A stretch of DNA of 64,000 bases from an uncultured Verrucomicrobiota bacterium. GTDB lineage: Bacteria; Verrucomicrobiota; Verrucomicrobiia; Limisphaerales; UBA9464. Of the stretch, positions 52,138-62,053 are shown one piece after another. The stretch is taken from NCBI GenBank assembly GCA_903939515.1, contig CAJAHH010000015.1, positions 71,058 through 135,057 of the forward strand, in the 5' to 3' direction. How positions within the stretch are numbered: position 1 is the stretch's first letter; every line of letters begins with the position of its first letter. The notes below the pieces were generated by a model, which was not told the DNA's origin, did no database searches, and was given only the letters and a program-made list of their open reading frames with translations. A program made the translations under genes and the position numbers.

Positions 52138-52216
52138 CTAAGTCCAATGCTGTGCACCGTCCTCGGTGACCCTGGATCAACGCGAACGACTCAGCACCCC
52201 ACACACCGCCCCCGGT

Positions 52217-53209
52217 TTACTTCCCTTGCTGGCGGATAAAGCGCAGGAGGAGTGGGAAGGCGGGTTCGGCCATTTGGCCGTGGTCGTAGCCTTGGAGTTC
52301 GAGCAGCTCCACGGAGGGGTGTCCCACTTCTTTGAGCATGCGCCAGAAGTAGGCGCTCTCTTCGTAGCGGCCGAGGAGTTCGTGATTGCGGTCGCCGCTG
52401 ATCAAGAGAATCGGCGGGGCGTCCTTGCGCACATGGTACACCGGTGCCAAGTCTTCGATGAGCGGGCGGGTGCGGGCTAGGCCGCGCTCTTCCCTAATGG
52501 CGAAGTGGGTAATGGACTGGCCGCTGAACGGGACCAATCCGGCGAGGCGATCGGGGTCCACGCCGTGGACGGCCAACCACCGGCGATCCAGAGTTATTAG
52601 GCTGGCCAGATAACCGCCGGCCGAGTGACCGGAGAGGAAGATCCGGTTCGTGTCGCCGCCGTATCGCGCGATGTTCTTGAAGGTCCACGCCACCGCCGCC
52701 GCGGCATCCTCAATGTAGGCCGGAGCCTTGGCCTTGGGGCTCAGTCGATAGTCCACCGCTACCACGATGATCCCCTGCCCCTTCAAGGCCGACGGGATGG
52801 ACCGGTTGCCGCCCGTCAGACCTCCGCCGTGGAACCAGATCACTGTCGGAACGGCCGAGGCGCCCACCGGATGGTACACATCGAGTTTGCAGCGTTCCCG
52901 GGCATAGACGTCGGGCTCGGAGTCCGGACGGTACGCCAGCCCGCTCTCGGTCTGATAGATGAGCTGAAGGGTTGATGAGGCCGCCCTTTGGACGGAGGGC
53001 CTAGACGCGGTGGTTCGAGCGGCCGCGGAGTTGGCGGTTGGGTCTGTGGTTCGACCCAAGGTCGGTACCGCGGTCTGAGCCATCGCGCCGAGACCAACGC
53101 ACCCCAGCACGATGAGAGCAGCCCAGGCCTTCGGTGCTGCGAAACCCGTGCGCGCGGGACCGGTCGGTCGCGTCTCGCGGGCGAAGCAGATCAGGTTCTG
53201 GAAGTTCAT
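52217..53209 (-). CDS. Exported alpha/beta-hydrolase esterase (HSL/BD-FAE-like)
   Basis: The 330-residue protein has an N-terminal hydrophobic export segment (ALIVLGCVGLGAMAQ). The carboxylesterase motifs are VIWFHGGGLTGGNRS (oxyanion hole HGGG), LSGHSAGGYLASL (nucleophile Ser), an ISGDRNHE Asp region, and GYDHGQM with the catalytic His. This matches feruloyl/acetyl-xylan-type esterases in PVC genomes, but the substrate is uncertain. It follows the phosphatase gene by 31 bases and may share its transcript. Confidence 0.88.
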   Translation of the reverse strand: MNFQNLICFARETRPTGPARTGFAAPKAWAALIVLGCVGLGAMAQTAVPTLGRTTDPTANSAAARTTASRPSVQRAASSTLQLIYQTESGLAYRPDSEPDVYARERCKLDVYHPVGASAVPTVIWFHGGGLTGGNRSIPSALKGQGIIVVAVDYRLSPKAKAPAYIEDAAAAVAWTFKNIARYGGDTNRIFLSGHSAGGYLASLITLDRRWLAVHGVDPDRLAGLVPFSGQSITHFAIREERGLARTRPLIEDLAPVYHVRKDAPPILLISGDRNHELLGRYEESAYFWRMLKEVGHPSVELLELQGYDHGQMAEPAFPLLLRFIRQQGK

Positions 53210-53240
53210 GGTTGGTTCGTTCGATCAGCGCGGTTTCGAC

Positions 53241-54773
53241 TCACTTCACAGGCACTTCCACCGTGTCCACCGACAGCCGCCAGTCAGCGAAGGCGGGGGC
53301 GGTTTGAAGGATCACAACGGTAGCGAAGGTGAACCCATTGCCCTGCCCGTACACGCTGTCGGGCGAGACATTGAGGGTCCACACCGATCCCTCCGGAATG
53401 GGCCGCGATGCTCCAGTTTCCAAGGACGCAGCCTCGAACCGGTCGCCCGCCGGCTCGGCCGCTTCCTGCCAGTGACGGAAAGCCCCCCGGCTGGCCATGA
53501 GGCGGCGCATGATGGGATTAGGCACACCCGAATGCTGGTGCGCCCGGATCACGCCGTGCACCCGAGTCGTCGGCGCGCTCTGGGTTTGCAAGATATGCGT
53601 CACCGCCGCTTTCCCATAAATGCTGGCCCGCTCCGGGTTGTTGGCAAACGCGGTCTCGCCCGAGAACACCGTGAAGTCATTCCACATGAACCCGATCACC
53701 GACGGGCTGATGGGCGATTGCGGACGAAAATCTCGAAACCACTTAGCCGCTTCGGCACCGGCAGCCGGATCAGTCGTTGCCCACCCAGGCTTGTCGGCCA
53801 AATAGGCCTGCTGCTTCAACTCCACGATGCGCTGGAAGGCATTGGTCCGGTCCGACTGGAGCAACGGCCTCGGATCGAATCCGGGTTCCACGCCACCATG
53901 GCACAATTGCACGACAGCATTGCCCGTTCCCAAATATACCGCCACCGGTAGGAAATCATGAAACCGCACCACCTTGGCCGCGTCGAAGTCCGCCCCATAC
54001 TTGGCCTGTCCCTCCGCGAGAAACCCATACCGGGAGACGAGCGAAACATCCTCGTGATTGCCCCGGATGAGCAGCACCCGACCCGGGTTGGCCAACTGCA
54101 ACCGCAGAAGCGTGTAAATCACTTCCACGCCGTACACACCCCGGTCGGTGTAGTCTCCCAAAAAGGCCATGTAAAACCGCGGATCGGTGATTTGAAATCC
54201 CTTGAGCAACCCGCGCTCTTGAAGGCGGCCGAGTACCGCCAGCAGCGAGTGGATGTCTCCATGGAGATCGCCTTGCAACAGCACCTGGGAACCCGGCGGC
54301 ACCAGGCGCTTTTGGACAAACGGCTCGAACGCCGTGCGCGGATTGCCATGCCAACTGCGGGCCACGTCGAAAAATCCCGGACTCGGAGACTCTCCCACCC
54401 AGGCTCCCAATTGGCTCAACGGTCCGTTGGTGGCGCCCGCAAAATACGCATCAAGAATGGCCGATACTGACTCAAACCGAGGCAACGGCAGCAAGGCCCG
54501 CGGAGGCAATCGCCCCCCGAGGACACGATTCTTGGGCAAGCGGGCGCACGCCTCGCGCCAGGCCTCAAAATCAGGACCCGTTTCGGCGGATGCGATCGAA
54601 GACGAACCCAGCAGGGTCCCCACCGCCCATACCGAAAGTATCAGCTTCAAGCGCAGCGCCCCAAGGCGGGTTACCTGACACAAGGCCCCACAAAGCCGCA
54701 GGAGTAGCACCCGTCGCACGAGTCGGGCCGGAAGCTCGCTGGCCGAGTCATCAATCCACATAGGCAAATTCAT
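53241..54773 (-). CDS. Exported PPP-type metallophosphatase
   Basis: The 510-residue protein carries the full PPP-family metal motif set in order: LLQGDLHGDIHS (about 163-174), AFLGDYTDRGVYG, LLIRGNHEDVSL, QLCHGGVEPG and GVIRAHQHSG. These are the hallmarks of serine/threonine protein phosphatases rather than generic phosphodiesterases. A hydrophobic stretch (LKLILSVWAVGTLLGSSSIA) ending ASAE suggests export. The start is unclear: ATG at 54773 overlaps the upstream gene by 23 bases, while GTG at 54710 would put the signal peptide nearer the end. Substrate unknown. Confidence 0.85.
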   Translation of the reverse strand: MNLPMWIDDSASELPARLVRRVLLLRLCGALCQVTRLGALRLKLILSVWAVGTLLGSSSIASAETGPDFEAWREACARLPKNRVLGGRLPPRALLPLPRFESVSAILDAYFAGATNGPLSQLGAWVGESPSPGFFDVARSWHGNPRTAFEPFVQKRLVPPGSQVLLQGDLHGDIHSLLAVLGRLQERGLLKGFQITDPRFYMAFLGDYTDRGVYGVEVIYTLLRLQLANPGRVLLIRGNHEDVSLVSRYGFLAEGQAKYGADFDAAKVVRFHDFLPVAVYLGTGNAVVQLCHGGVEPGFDPRPLLQSDRTNAFQRIVELKQQAYLADKPGWATTDPAAGAEAAKWFRDFRPQSPISPSVIGFMWNDFTVFSGETAFANNPERASIYGKAAVTHILQTQSAPTTRVHGVIRAHQHSGVPNPIMRRLMASRGAFRHWQEAAEPAGDRFEAASLETGASRPIPEGSVWTLNVSPDSVYGQGNGFTFATVVILQTAPAFADWRLSVDTVEVPVK

Positions 54774-57066
54774 TCAAATTGATCAGGGCCCGGCACAGTT
54801 CAGCCAGGCTCCGTCGGTGCAGAAGCCTCAGGCACGCCTCGCGTTCATCGGGTTTCGGTTCGCGTTGCAGGGTGATGCGAAAGACGTGTCGCACCTGAGC
54901 CTCAGGGGCATTCCCCGCCTCCTGACGCACTCGTTTGGCCAACTCTTGAGAGGCCTCCACAGCCAGTGGTGAATGCAGCAAGGACAACGCTTGGGGCGCG
55001 ACTATCGAACCCGTCCGACGGGCGCACGAGGTGGAGTTTTCGGGCAAGTCGAAGGTCTCCATGAAGGGCACCCGCACAGTGCGCTTCTGGACCAAAAACA
55101 CGCTACGAACCGACTGCCGCTCTCGGGGTGACGGATACCAACCCTTGGTTCGGGTGGCATTGTCATCCAGGAAGGCGGGATTGGCCTGAAGGATCTCGGC
55201 CGGCAAGTCCGGCCACACGGGGCTTCCACCAGCGACGAATTCCAGGGAGCCCGAGGTTGCCAGCAGCGCATCGCGCAACTGCTCGGCCGACAGCCGTCGC
55301 GGACTGCGGCGGAAACCCACGGCAGCCGCGGAAGAATCTGCTCCCCCATCGGGCGACCCAACCACCGGCTCGACCGCCTGTCGGTAGGCCGCGCTGAGCA
55401 CCACGGTCCGGTGCAAACGCTTCACCGACCACCCGCCGCGCACGAACTCCGCGGCCAGCCAGTCCAGCAGTTCCGGGTGGCTAGGGCGGCTTCCGGCCAG
55501 GCCGAAGTCGTTGGGAGTATCCACCAACCCCTGACCGAAGTGCTGTTGCCACAGGCGGTTCACGAAAACCCGCGCGGTGAGTGGGTTATTTGGCGAGGCA
55601 ATCCATCGCGCCAAGGCCAACCGACGACCCAGTGTCTTCGGGTTGGCAGGCTTGGAAATCAGCGCTGGATTGGGGTCGAGGATTGAAAGGAATCCGGGCA
55701 CCACCGGTTGGCCCAGCCTTTTGTGGTCTCCCAACACCAGAATCCGCGTCTCCGCCGGACGAGTCTCCTGATCGGTCATCAAGAGACCGGTGGTAAACTC
55801 ACGCCGAGCGGAATTAATTTGGGTGATCTGTTTTTCGAGTTCGGCATGACGGGTTTTGGCGTCTCCTTCTAAGGCTGCCTTTAACTCCGATTCCTTGGGC
55901 TCTACCTGTTTGCGCAAGGTCGCCACGCGCGGGCGGCGCTCTTCCGGATGCCGATCGTCAGGATCTTTCAGCCACTGGCGCTCTTCGTCGGTGAGTCGGG
56001 CCAAGCGTTCGGCGCGGAGGCGTTCTCGATGCGGCGCCAAGAGCATCTGACGGCGCACTTCAACTTCGTCGCGCTGGCGGTCGATGCCCGCGTTGTGCTC
56101 CCGGATAGCCGCCTGATCGGTGGCCAAATCCAGCGGCAGGTCATCGGCGAATTTCACGCCTTCAAAAAAGGCCCGCAGCCGGAAGTGGTCGGCCTGCAAC
56201 AGCGGGTCAAACTTGTGGTCGTGACACCGGCAGCAGGACATCGTGAGTCCCAAGAAAGCACTGCCGGTCGTCTCGGTGAGATCCGCCATCAATTCGGCAC
56301 GGCTGCGGTCCTGTTCGTTGAACAACCCGGCCGCATTGTCGTGAGGGCCTAGGCGCAGGTAACCCGTGGCAATCAACGCATCCTGCTCGGAGACAGTGCG
56401 CGGGGGGCCTTCCAGCAATTCATCACCCGCCAATTGCTCGAGAATGAACCGGTCGAAGGGCTTGTCGGCATTGAAGGCCCGGATCACGTAGTCGCGGAAG
56501 CGCCAAGCCCGGGGTCGAAATTCATCCCAATCGAACCCGTTGCTGTCGCTGTAGCGGATGACGTCGAGCCACTGGCGCGCCTGGTGTTCTCCATAGCGCG
56601 GCGAAGCCAGCAGGCGATCGACCCGGCGTTCATAGGCCTGCGATGCCGCGCCCCCCGCGCTCCGCGACTCCTGAACGCACTCCCGCTCGAAGGCTTGAAC
56701 CTCAGCAAGGCTCGGCGGAAGCCCGGTCAGATCGAGGGTCACGCGGCGAATCAACGTCCGGGGATCGGCCTCGGGTGCGTTTGGGCGGCCCAGCCAGGCG
56801 TCCAGCGGGGCATCGGCAACCGCCGAGGACGAAACCCCTGGATTCCCAGCAACCCCGGCCCGTTCGGACGGAGTCTCGCGAAGCACCACCGGTCGAAGCG
56901 ACCAAAGATCGAGGCGCTGCCCACCAAAGATCCGGACGACTGGATTGCGAGGGTCTTCCCAAGCATTGCCTACGACACCGGCCGGTGCCCCATCGGCCCA
57001 GGCCGCAAACGACACCAGGCAGCCCCAGATCGCGAAGATCAGTTGGATGCGCCGGAGGGAAGTCAC
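54751..57066 (-). CDS. DUF1549/DUF1553 protein
   Basis: From the GTG at 57066 the product has 771 residues with a signal peptide (LIFAIWGCLVSFAAWADGAP). DUF1549 starts around DPRTLIRRVTLDLTGLPPSL and includes QWLDVIRYSDSNGFDWDEFR and GLTMSCCRCHDHKFDPLLQA (CxxCH). A coiled coil (about 350-440) separates it from DUF1553 with ARWIASPNNPLTARVFVNRL, HPELLDWLAAEFVRGGWSVK and ENSTSCARRTGSIVAPQALS. It lacks the N-terminal cytochrome domain of the copy at 37154. It is divergent from the DUF1501 gene at 57159. An open frame extends to 57150 but would leave no promoter room. Confidence 0.86.
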   Translation of the reverse strand: MTSLRRIQLIFAIWGCLVSFAAWADGAPAGVVGNAWEDPRNPVVRIFGGQRLDLWSLRPVVLRETPSERAGVAGNPGVSSSAVADAPLDAWLGRPNAPEADPRTLIRRVTLDLTGLPPSLAEVQAFERECVQESRSAGGAASQAYERRVDRLLASPRYGEHQARQWLDVIRYSDSNGFDWDEFRPRAWRFRDYVIRAFNADKPFDRFILEQLAGDELLEGPPRTVSEQDALIATGYLRLGPHDNAAGLFNEQDRSRAELMADLTETTGSAFLGLTMSCCRCHDHKFDPLLQADHFRLRAFFEGVKFADDLPLDLATDQAAIREHNAGIDRQRDEVEVRRQMLLAPHRERLRAERLARLTDEERQWLKDPDDRHPEERRPRVATLRKQVEPKESELKAALEGDAKTRHAELEKQITQINSARREFTTGLLMTDQETRPAETRILVLGDHKRLGQPVVPGFLSILDPNPALISKPANPKTLGRRLALARWIASPNNPLTARVFVNRLWQQHFGQGLVDTPNDFGLAGSRPSHPELLDWLAAEFVRGGWSVKRLHRTVVLSAAYRQAVEPVVGSPDGGADSSAAAVGFRRSPRRLSAEQLRDALLATSGSLEFVAGGSPVWPDLPAEILQANPAFLDDNATRTKGWYPSPRERQSVRSVFLVQKRTVRVPFMETFDLPENSTSCARRTGSIVAPQALSLLHSPLAVEASQELAKRVRQEAGNAPEAQVRHVFRITLQREPKPDEREACLRLLHRRSLAELCRALINLNEFAYVD

Positions 57067-57158
57067 AAGACGACTTTCGCCCTGCACCGCACATGTTGTC
57101 CAAGGCAAAGCCCACCGGACTTCTTGCTCGACGGCCGAAGCCGTGGGCAAAGTGACGG

Positions 57159-58619
57159 ATGTTCGTGACGCCCCAGGCGGGAACGCGGCGACGCTTCATG
57201 GGATCGATGGGCACCGGCTTCGGTGCGCTCGCGCTTCAGGCGTTGACTGGACTGGAAGCAAAAGGGGCGTCCAAACGGACAGGGCCCGATCCTCTCAACC
57301 CGTTTGCGCCGAGACCGGCCCCGCTGCCTCCGAAGGCCAAGTCAGTCATCTTCCTCTTCCTGGTCGGCGGCCCCTCGCAAATCGACACCTTCGACTACAA
57401 ACCGCTGCTCCAGAAGCTCCACGGCAAACCGGTGCCCGAGTCGTTCCGCGATGCGGTCAAGGCGACCCGCTTCGCCAACGTGTTCCACGGCTGCAAAGAC
57501 GAGTTGATGGCCAGCCCGTTCACCTGGTCGCAGCATGGGCAGTCTGGGCTGTGGGTCAGCAACCTCATGCCGCACATCACCCGGCATGCGGATGACTTGT
57601 GCGTGCTGCACTCGCTTCAGGCCGATTCCAACAACCACGCGCCGGCGAGCTACCAACTGCACACCGGCGACATCCGACCGGGCAAGGCCAGCCTGGGTTC
57701 CTGGGTCACCTACGGGCTGGGATCCGTGAACCACGACTTGCCGGGATACGTGACCCTCTTCGACGCGGGCCCTCTCGGTGGGGCTGCCAACTATTCCAAC
57801 GGGTTTCTACCGGCGGCGTTCCAACCCACTCGGCTGCGCGACAAGGGCACGCCAGTATTAGACTTGCTGCCCCCGCCCGAGTTCGCCGACGGCCAACGCG
57901 ATACCCTCGACCTCATCCGCGATTTGAACCTGCGGCATCGGGACTCGCGTCCTGGATTTGCCGAATTCGATGCGCGCATCGCCAGCTACGAACTGGCCTA
58001 TCGGATGCAGTCTTCGGCCCTCGAAGTGGGAGACACCGATCGCGAATCCCAAAGCCTCCGCCGGAGCTACGGCCTCGAGCACGCCGACCCACGCACCCAG
58101 GCGTTTGGTCGCAAATGCCTGCTGGCCCGGCGCTTGGTCGAGCGGGGTGTCCGATTCGTCCAGGTATACGACATGCCCGACAAAGACGGCTGGGACGCTC
58201 ACGACAACCTGGTCAAAAACCACGAACCCCGCGCCCGCTGGACCGACCAGCCCGTAGCAGCCCTGCTGACCGATTTGAAACAGCGGGGCCTGCTCGATGA
58301 AACCCTGGTCGTCTGGGCCAGCGAATTTGGTCGCACGCCCATGATGCAAGGCAACCTCGGTCGCCAGCACAACGCCGCAGGGTTTACCATTTGGATGGCT
58401 GGTGGCGGTGTCCGGCCCGGCACCCGCATCGGAGCCACCGATGATCTCGGCCTACTGGCCGTCGAGAAGCCCATCCAAATGAAGGACCTCCACGCCACGA
58501 TCCTTCACTTGCTGGGATTGGAACACGAAGCCCTGAACTACGAGGTCAACGGCCGCCTCGAACGCCTCACCGGCATCGCCGGCGGAGCTCGGATCGTCCA
58601 CGAGTTGGTGGCCAGCTGA
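57159..58619 (+). CDS. DUF1501 protein, divergent from its DUF1549/1553 partner
   Basis: The 486-residue protein starts with a Tat-like signal (TRRRFMGSMGTGFGALALQA). DUF1501 blocks are SVIFLFLVGGPSQIDTFDYK, NNHAPASYQLHTGDIRPGKA and VVWASEFGRTPMMQGNLGRQ. In many PVC genomes DUF1501 and DUF1549/1553 genes form one operon; here they are head to head with about 90 bases between them, so they may share a bidirectional promoter. The protein should work in the periplasm. Confidence 0.88.
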   Translation: MFVTPQAGTRRRFMGSMGTGFGALALQALTGLEAKGASKRTGPDPLNPFAPRPAPLPPKAKSVIFLFLVGGPSQIDTFDYKPLLQKLHGKPVPESFRDAVKATRFANVFHGCKDELMASPFTWSQHGQSGLWVSNLMPHITRHADDLCVLHSLQADSNNHAPASYQLHTGDIRPGKASLGSWVTYGLGSVNHDLPGYVTLFDAGPLGGAANYSNGFLPAAFQPTRLRDKGTPVLDLLPPPEFADGQRDTLDLIRDLNLRHRDSRPGFAEFDARIASYELAYRMQSSALEVGDTDRESQSLRRSYGLEHADPRTQAFGRKCLLARRLVERGVRFVQVYDMPDKDGWDAHDNLVKNHEPRARWTDQPVAALLTDLKQRGLLDETLVVWASEFGRTPMMQGNLGRQHNAAGFTIWMAGGGVRPGTRIGATDDLGLLAVEKPIQMKDLHATILHLLGLEHEALNYEVNGRLERLTGIAGGARIVHELVAS

Positions 58620-58709
58620 TCCGACCGTTCTTCGCGACGATCCCATCCGTCGCGAACCGGTCGATTCAATCCTGTTCGAAACCCGGCCGCTCTGGGGTAG
58701 ACTCCTGCC

Positions 58710-61700
58710 ATGATTTCTAGGGTGCCTCTTGGCCCGTCTACCCTCGGCCGTTTCTGGGGCCTGAGTCTCATCCCGTTACTGATGGTGGCGCTGATCTCCG
58801 GTCACCCCGCAGAATTGCTCCAAGCTCAAGAAGTTCCCGGGCTCAGGGGTATCCGTGACACCCGCGGAATCCTGCTCCTGAGCAGCACCGGTGCCGATAA
58901 CCGGATGCATGTTCTGGAACACAGCCAGAATCTGAAACAATGGTCGGAGGCTGCCCGCACCCTGGGTGGTTTCGAATCATTCCCGGCACCCGATCCCACC
59001 CGAACCGAGGGATTCTACCGCATCCGCTCCCGTGCGCTGGAAGCCTCCGATGATTGGAAGAATCAAGTACACCTCCCGGACGACGCATTCCTGACCGGGA
59101 GCGGTGATGCAGCAGGCGGAGGCTTCCGCTGGGTCAAATTCACGCTCCGACTCGACCAGCCGGGCTTGGTCTATTTTCAGGATAGCGGTCGCCAACCCTT
59201 CCATTACGGGTTCATCCGCTCCCGCTTGCCGGATTTTCAGGGAATGTCCCCACAGGAGATCGACGCCATCTCGCTGCGCGCCAGCGGGCAACGCCTGGTG
59301 CTGGGGGCGGTCTTGCTGCCGCTGGACACCTCTTTCCGAGAAGTCGGACTGCAGATCCTGGGGCAGGAACCCATCCCCATGAGTCGGGTGGTGGATTGGC
59401 TCACGCAAGTCCGGTCCGCAATGGCTCTTCCGACCGGATGGAGCGTCCAGTATGTCCCGACTCTTGAGCAAGGTTCCCTGACCATGACGGACCAGAATCT
59501 GTTGAATGGGGCTGGATTCCCGGTCGCTCCATTGTCCCGTTGGATCCGCCAGGATGAGGTCTATGCGAAGGGCTGGGCCCACGGGCGAATTCGGGCGGTG
59601 CCTTCGGCCGAGATCCGCAACGCATTCATCACCGGAAAGCTCCGACCCGATGACATCCTGTTGACCGAGGCGGTGCCGGCGGAGATCCCGGTGCTGGCGG
59701 GGGTAATCACCACCAGCCCAGCGACCCCCAATTCCCACGTCGCAATCCTCTCCCAGTCCTTCGGCATTCCATTCGTGCATGTCTCGGATACCAACCGCCA
59801 GGCAGAGCTGCATTCCTGGGACGGCCAGGAGGCGATTTTGGTGGCCGGTCCTGAGGCCGGAAGCGACTTGATCCGAACCCTGAACGTGGAGGGTTTTCTC
59901 ACCCCAGCACAGCGATCCCTGCTGGCCAATGCCAAGACTCCAGTTCGGCTATCCGTGACACCGATGGAACGACTCGGAAGGATCCACGCATCGGTCGAAG
60001 ACCTGCTACCCAGGGATATCCGGTATGTCGGCGGCAAGGCGGCCAACTTCGCGACGCTGATACGATCGGTGCCCAATCATGTTCCAGGGCCTTCACTGGC
60101 GTTCACCTTCGATCTCTGGATGGACTTTTTGGAACAGGTCCTGCCCGATGGCCGGACACTCCGATCGGCCCTGGCAGAGCGGCTCAAAGGACATTCGTAC
60201 CCGCCGGACATGGGCCGACTGGCGTCGGACCTGGCCGCGATCCGCTCGCTCATCAAAGACACCTGTGATTTCTCGGAACCTCAAAAACGATCCATCTTGG
60301 ATGTGCTGAAGCCATTGCAGCCCAGGGGCAAACTCCGTTTCCGAAGTTCCACAAATGTGGAAGACAGCGAGCAGTTCTCGGGAGCCGGCCTGTACGACAG
60401 CTACAGCGGTTGCCTGCTGGATGACCTGGATGGCGATACGGACGGACCTTCGCTGTGCGATCCATCGGAACCGGCCGAACGGGGCGTGTTTCGGGCGCTC
60501 CGGCGGGTGTTCGCCAGCTTCTACAACGACAACGCCGTCCTCGAGCGCCTGCGTCACGGGGTGAATGAAACCTCGGTCGGCATGGCTGTGCTGGTGCATC
60601 CGTCCTTCCCAGATGAGATCGAATGGGCCAATGGAGTCGCGACACTGCGGGTGACGGGCGCAGAATCCAGCGCTTCGATGGCCTACGAGGGTGAGTTGGT
60701 TCTGCAACCGGGAGCCGAATCGGTGGCCAACCCCGACCCGAGAGCTCAACCAGAGGTGGTGACTATTACAAAGACCGCGGGTTCGACGGCGGTGTTTCAA
60801 CTGGCCCGGAGGGCGAATCGGATTCGCCTGGGAGGCACGGTTCTCGAATGGACTCGCGGGTACTCGTCTCTTGCTGAACTCCTCGAGTCGGCAGCCCAAG
60901 AGTTTGCCCGGGTCAGACCCGCTCAGGGGCAGCATCGGATCGACGTGGAATTCAAAAAAGTCGCCCCGGGAATCCTCGTGCTCAAACAGATCCGTGAAAT
61001 CCCCTCGAATCCTTCTTCGGGCCGACTGCCACCTTTTGCGCTTTCGGAATCGGCGGCCTTTGAGGTGTTCCAGCACCACGGCAAGGATCTCTTCTCAAAC
61101 CACCGACTCAAGTCCCTCTGGCGATTCCCGAACTTGGTCTTCGCCGGTGAATCGGGCGGGTCTAGTGGAAGCGGCTTGGACGTGTTGGTCGACCTGACCT
61201 ACCACGATGGCCAAGCCATCCGACGACGATCGGGACGGATCGGCTCCTTCCCCAAAGCGACGATCACCACCTCAGACAAGACCGTGACCTACCAATGGGT
61301 CTGGACCGAAGGTGATCTCAAGGGGACCTATAAGGTCATCGCCAGTTTTCCCACGGCTCCGATTCCAGGACGACCGTTGGTCTGGGCGGACGCCCTGCAG
61401 GTAGACCTGTCCTGCCTCTACGACAGCAACCAGCTGCTTTTCGATCCCAATGGGAACGTGAACACGGTGAAGAGCGAGAAGACTCGGTTGGTGCCACTAA
61501 GCCGGATCACCACGGGATCGTTGGCCCGTCAACGGCAGATCAATTCCGGGAGTATTCAAATCGCCATGGACTACACCCTGGCCTTCTTGAAATTCGGACA
61601 TCCCGGCATCGGCATTTACGACACCAAGAGCTATCCATTGGTGGATTGGAATGGAACCACTCTCACCGGCCTGGCCTCCGAACCGGTCCGACTCACGGGA

Positions 61701-61907
61701 GCTTTCTCGCAAACCTATGATTCGATTCGACACAACTTCTCCGAGACCTTCCTGTTCGAACCCGGGTTGGACCCACAGGTTTCTCCAGAACTTCAAGCAG
61801 AACTACGTGCGGCCAACGTCCGCAGAATCCGAGTCGATCTGGGTTTTTTCGAGGGCGGTACTGTCTGGATTCAGGGCTGGGACGGAAAGCTGAGGCGGGC
61901 CCGCTGA
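58710..61907 (+). CDS. Apparently exported dikinase-like protein with phosphohistidine and PEP/pyruvate-type ATP-grasp domains
   Basis: The 1065-residue protein begins with a signal peptide-like segment (FWGLSLIPLLMVALISG, then QAQEV). A verrucomicrobial domain ending FYRIRSRA (about 45-108) follows. TSPATPNSHVAILSQSFGIP (about 335-354) is a swivelling phosphohistidine domain with His343 in SHVAI. The PEP/pyruvate-binding ATP-grasp domain spans about 436-750 (YVGGKAANFATL; LRFRSSTNVEDSEQFSGAGL; HRIDVEFKKVAPGILVLKQI). The order His domain then nucleotide domain is that of glucan water dikinase, not of PPDK or PEP synthase. The last 300 residues are unfamiliar. A periplasmic ATP-using enzyme would be odd, so location or cofactor is open. 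Confidence 0.75.
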   Translation: MISRVPLGPSTLGRFWGLSLIPLLMVALISGHPAELLQAQEVPGLRGIRDTRGILLLSSTGADNRMHVLEHSQNLKQWSEAARTLGGFESFPAPDPTRTEGFYRIRSRALEASDDWKNQVHLPDDAFLTGSGDAAGGGFRWVKFTLRLDQPGLVYFQDSGRQPFHYGFIRSRLPDFQGMSPQEIDAISLRASGQRLVLGAVLLPLDTSFREVGLQILGQEPIPMSRVVDWLTQVRSAMALPTGWSVQYVPTLEQGSLTMTDQNLLNGAGFPVAPLSRWIRQDEVYAKGWAHGRIRAVPSAEIRNAFITGKLRPDDILLTEAVPAEIPVLAGVITTSPATPNSHVAILSQSFGIPFVHVSDTNRQAELHSWDGQEAILVAGPEAGSDLIRTLNVEGFLTPAQRSLLANAKTPVRLSVTPMERLGRIHASVEDLLPRDIRYVGGKAANFATLIRSVPNHVPGPSLAFTFDLWMDFLEQVLPDGRTLRSALAERLKGHSYPPDMGRLASDLAAIRSLIKDTCDFSEPQKRSILDVLKPLQPRGKLRFRSSTNVEDSEQFSGAGLYDSYSGCLLDDLDGDTDGPSLCDPSEPAERGVFRALRRVFASFYNDNAVLERLRHGVNETSVGMAVLVHPSFPDEIEWANGVATLRVTGAESSASMAYEGELVLQPGAESVANPDPRAQPEVVTITKTAGSTAVFQLARRANRIRLGGTVLEWTRGYSSLAELLESAAQEFARVRPAQGQHRIDVEFKKVAPGILVLKQIREIPSNPSSGRLPPFALSESAAFEVFQHHGKDLFSNHRLKSLWRFPNLVFAGESGGSSGSGLDVLVDLTYHDGQAIRRRSGRIGSFPKATITTSDKTVTYQWVWTEGDLKGTYKVIASFPTAPIPGRPLVWADALQVDLSCLYDSNQLLFDPNGNVNTVKSEKTRLVPLSRITTGSLARQRQINSGSIQIAMDYTLAFLKFGHPGIGIYDTKSYPLVDWNGTTLTGLASEPVRLTGAFSQTYDSIRHNFSETFLFEPGLDPQVSPELQAELRAANVRRIRVDLGFFEGGTVWIQGWDGKLRRAR

Positions 61908-62053
61908 ACCCAGCAAGCCCCACTCCCCAAGTGCTTGCACAACTCGGCACATCCAACGAAGCGACTCGCCTCCGAGCCATGGCTTTTTAACAGGCTGTGA
62001 CGGACTCCAGAGGCATCCGCCGCCCGCATCAGCTGATTGCAAGCCATGGCTCC

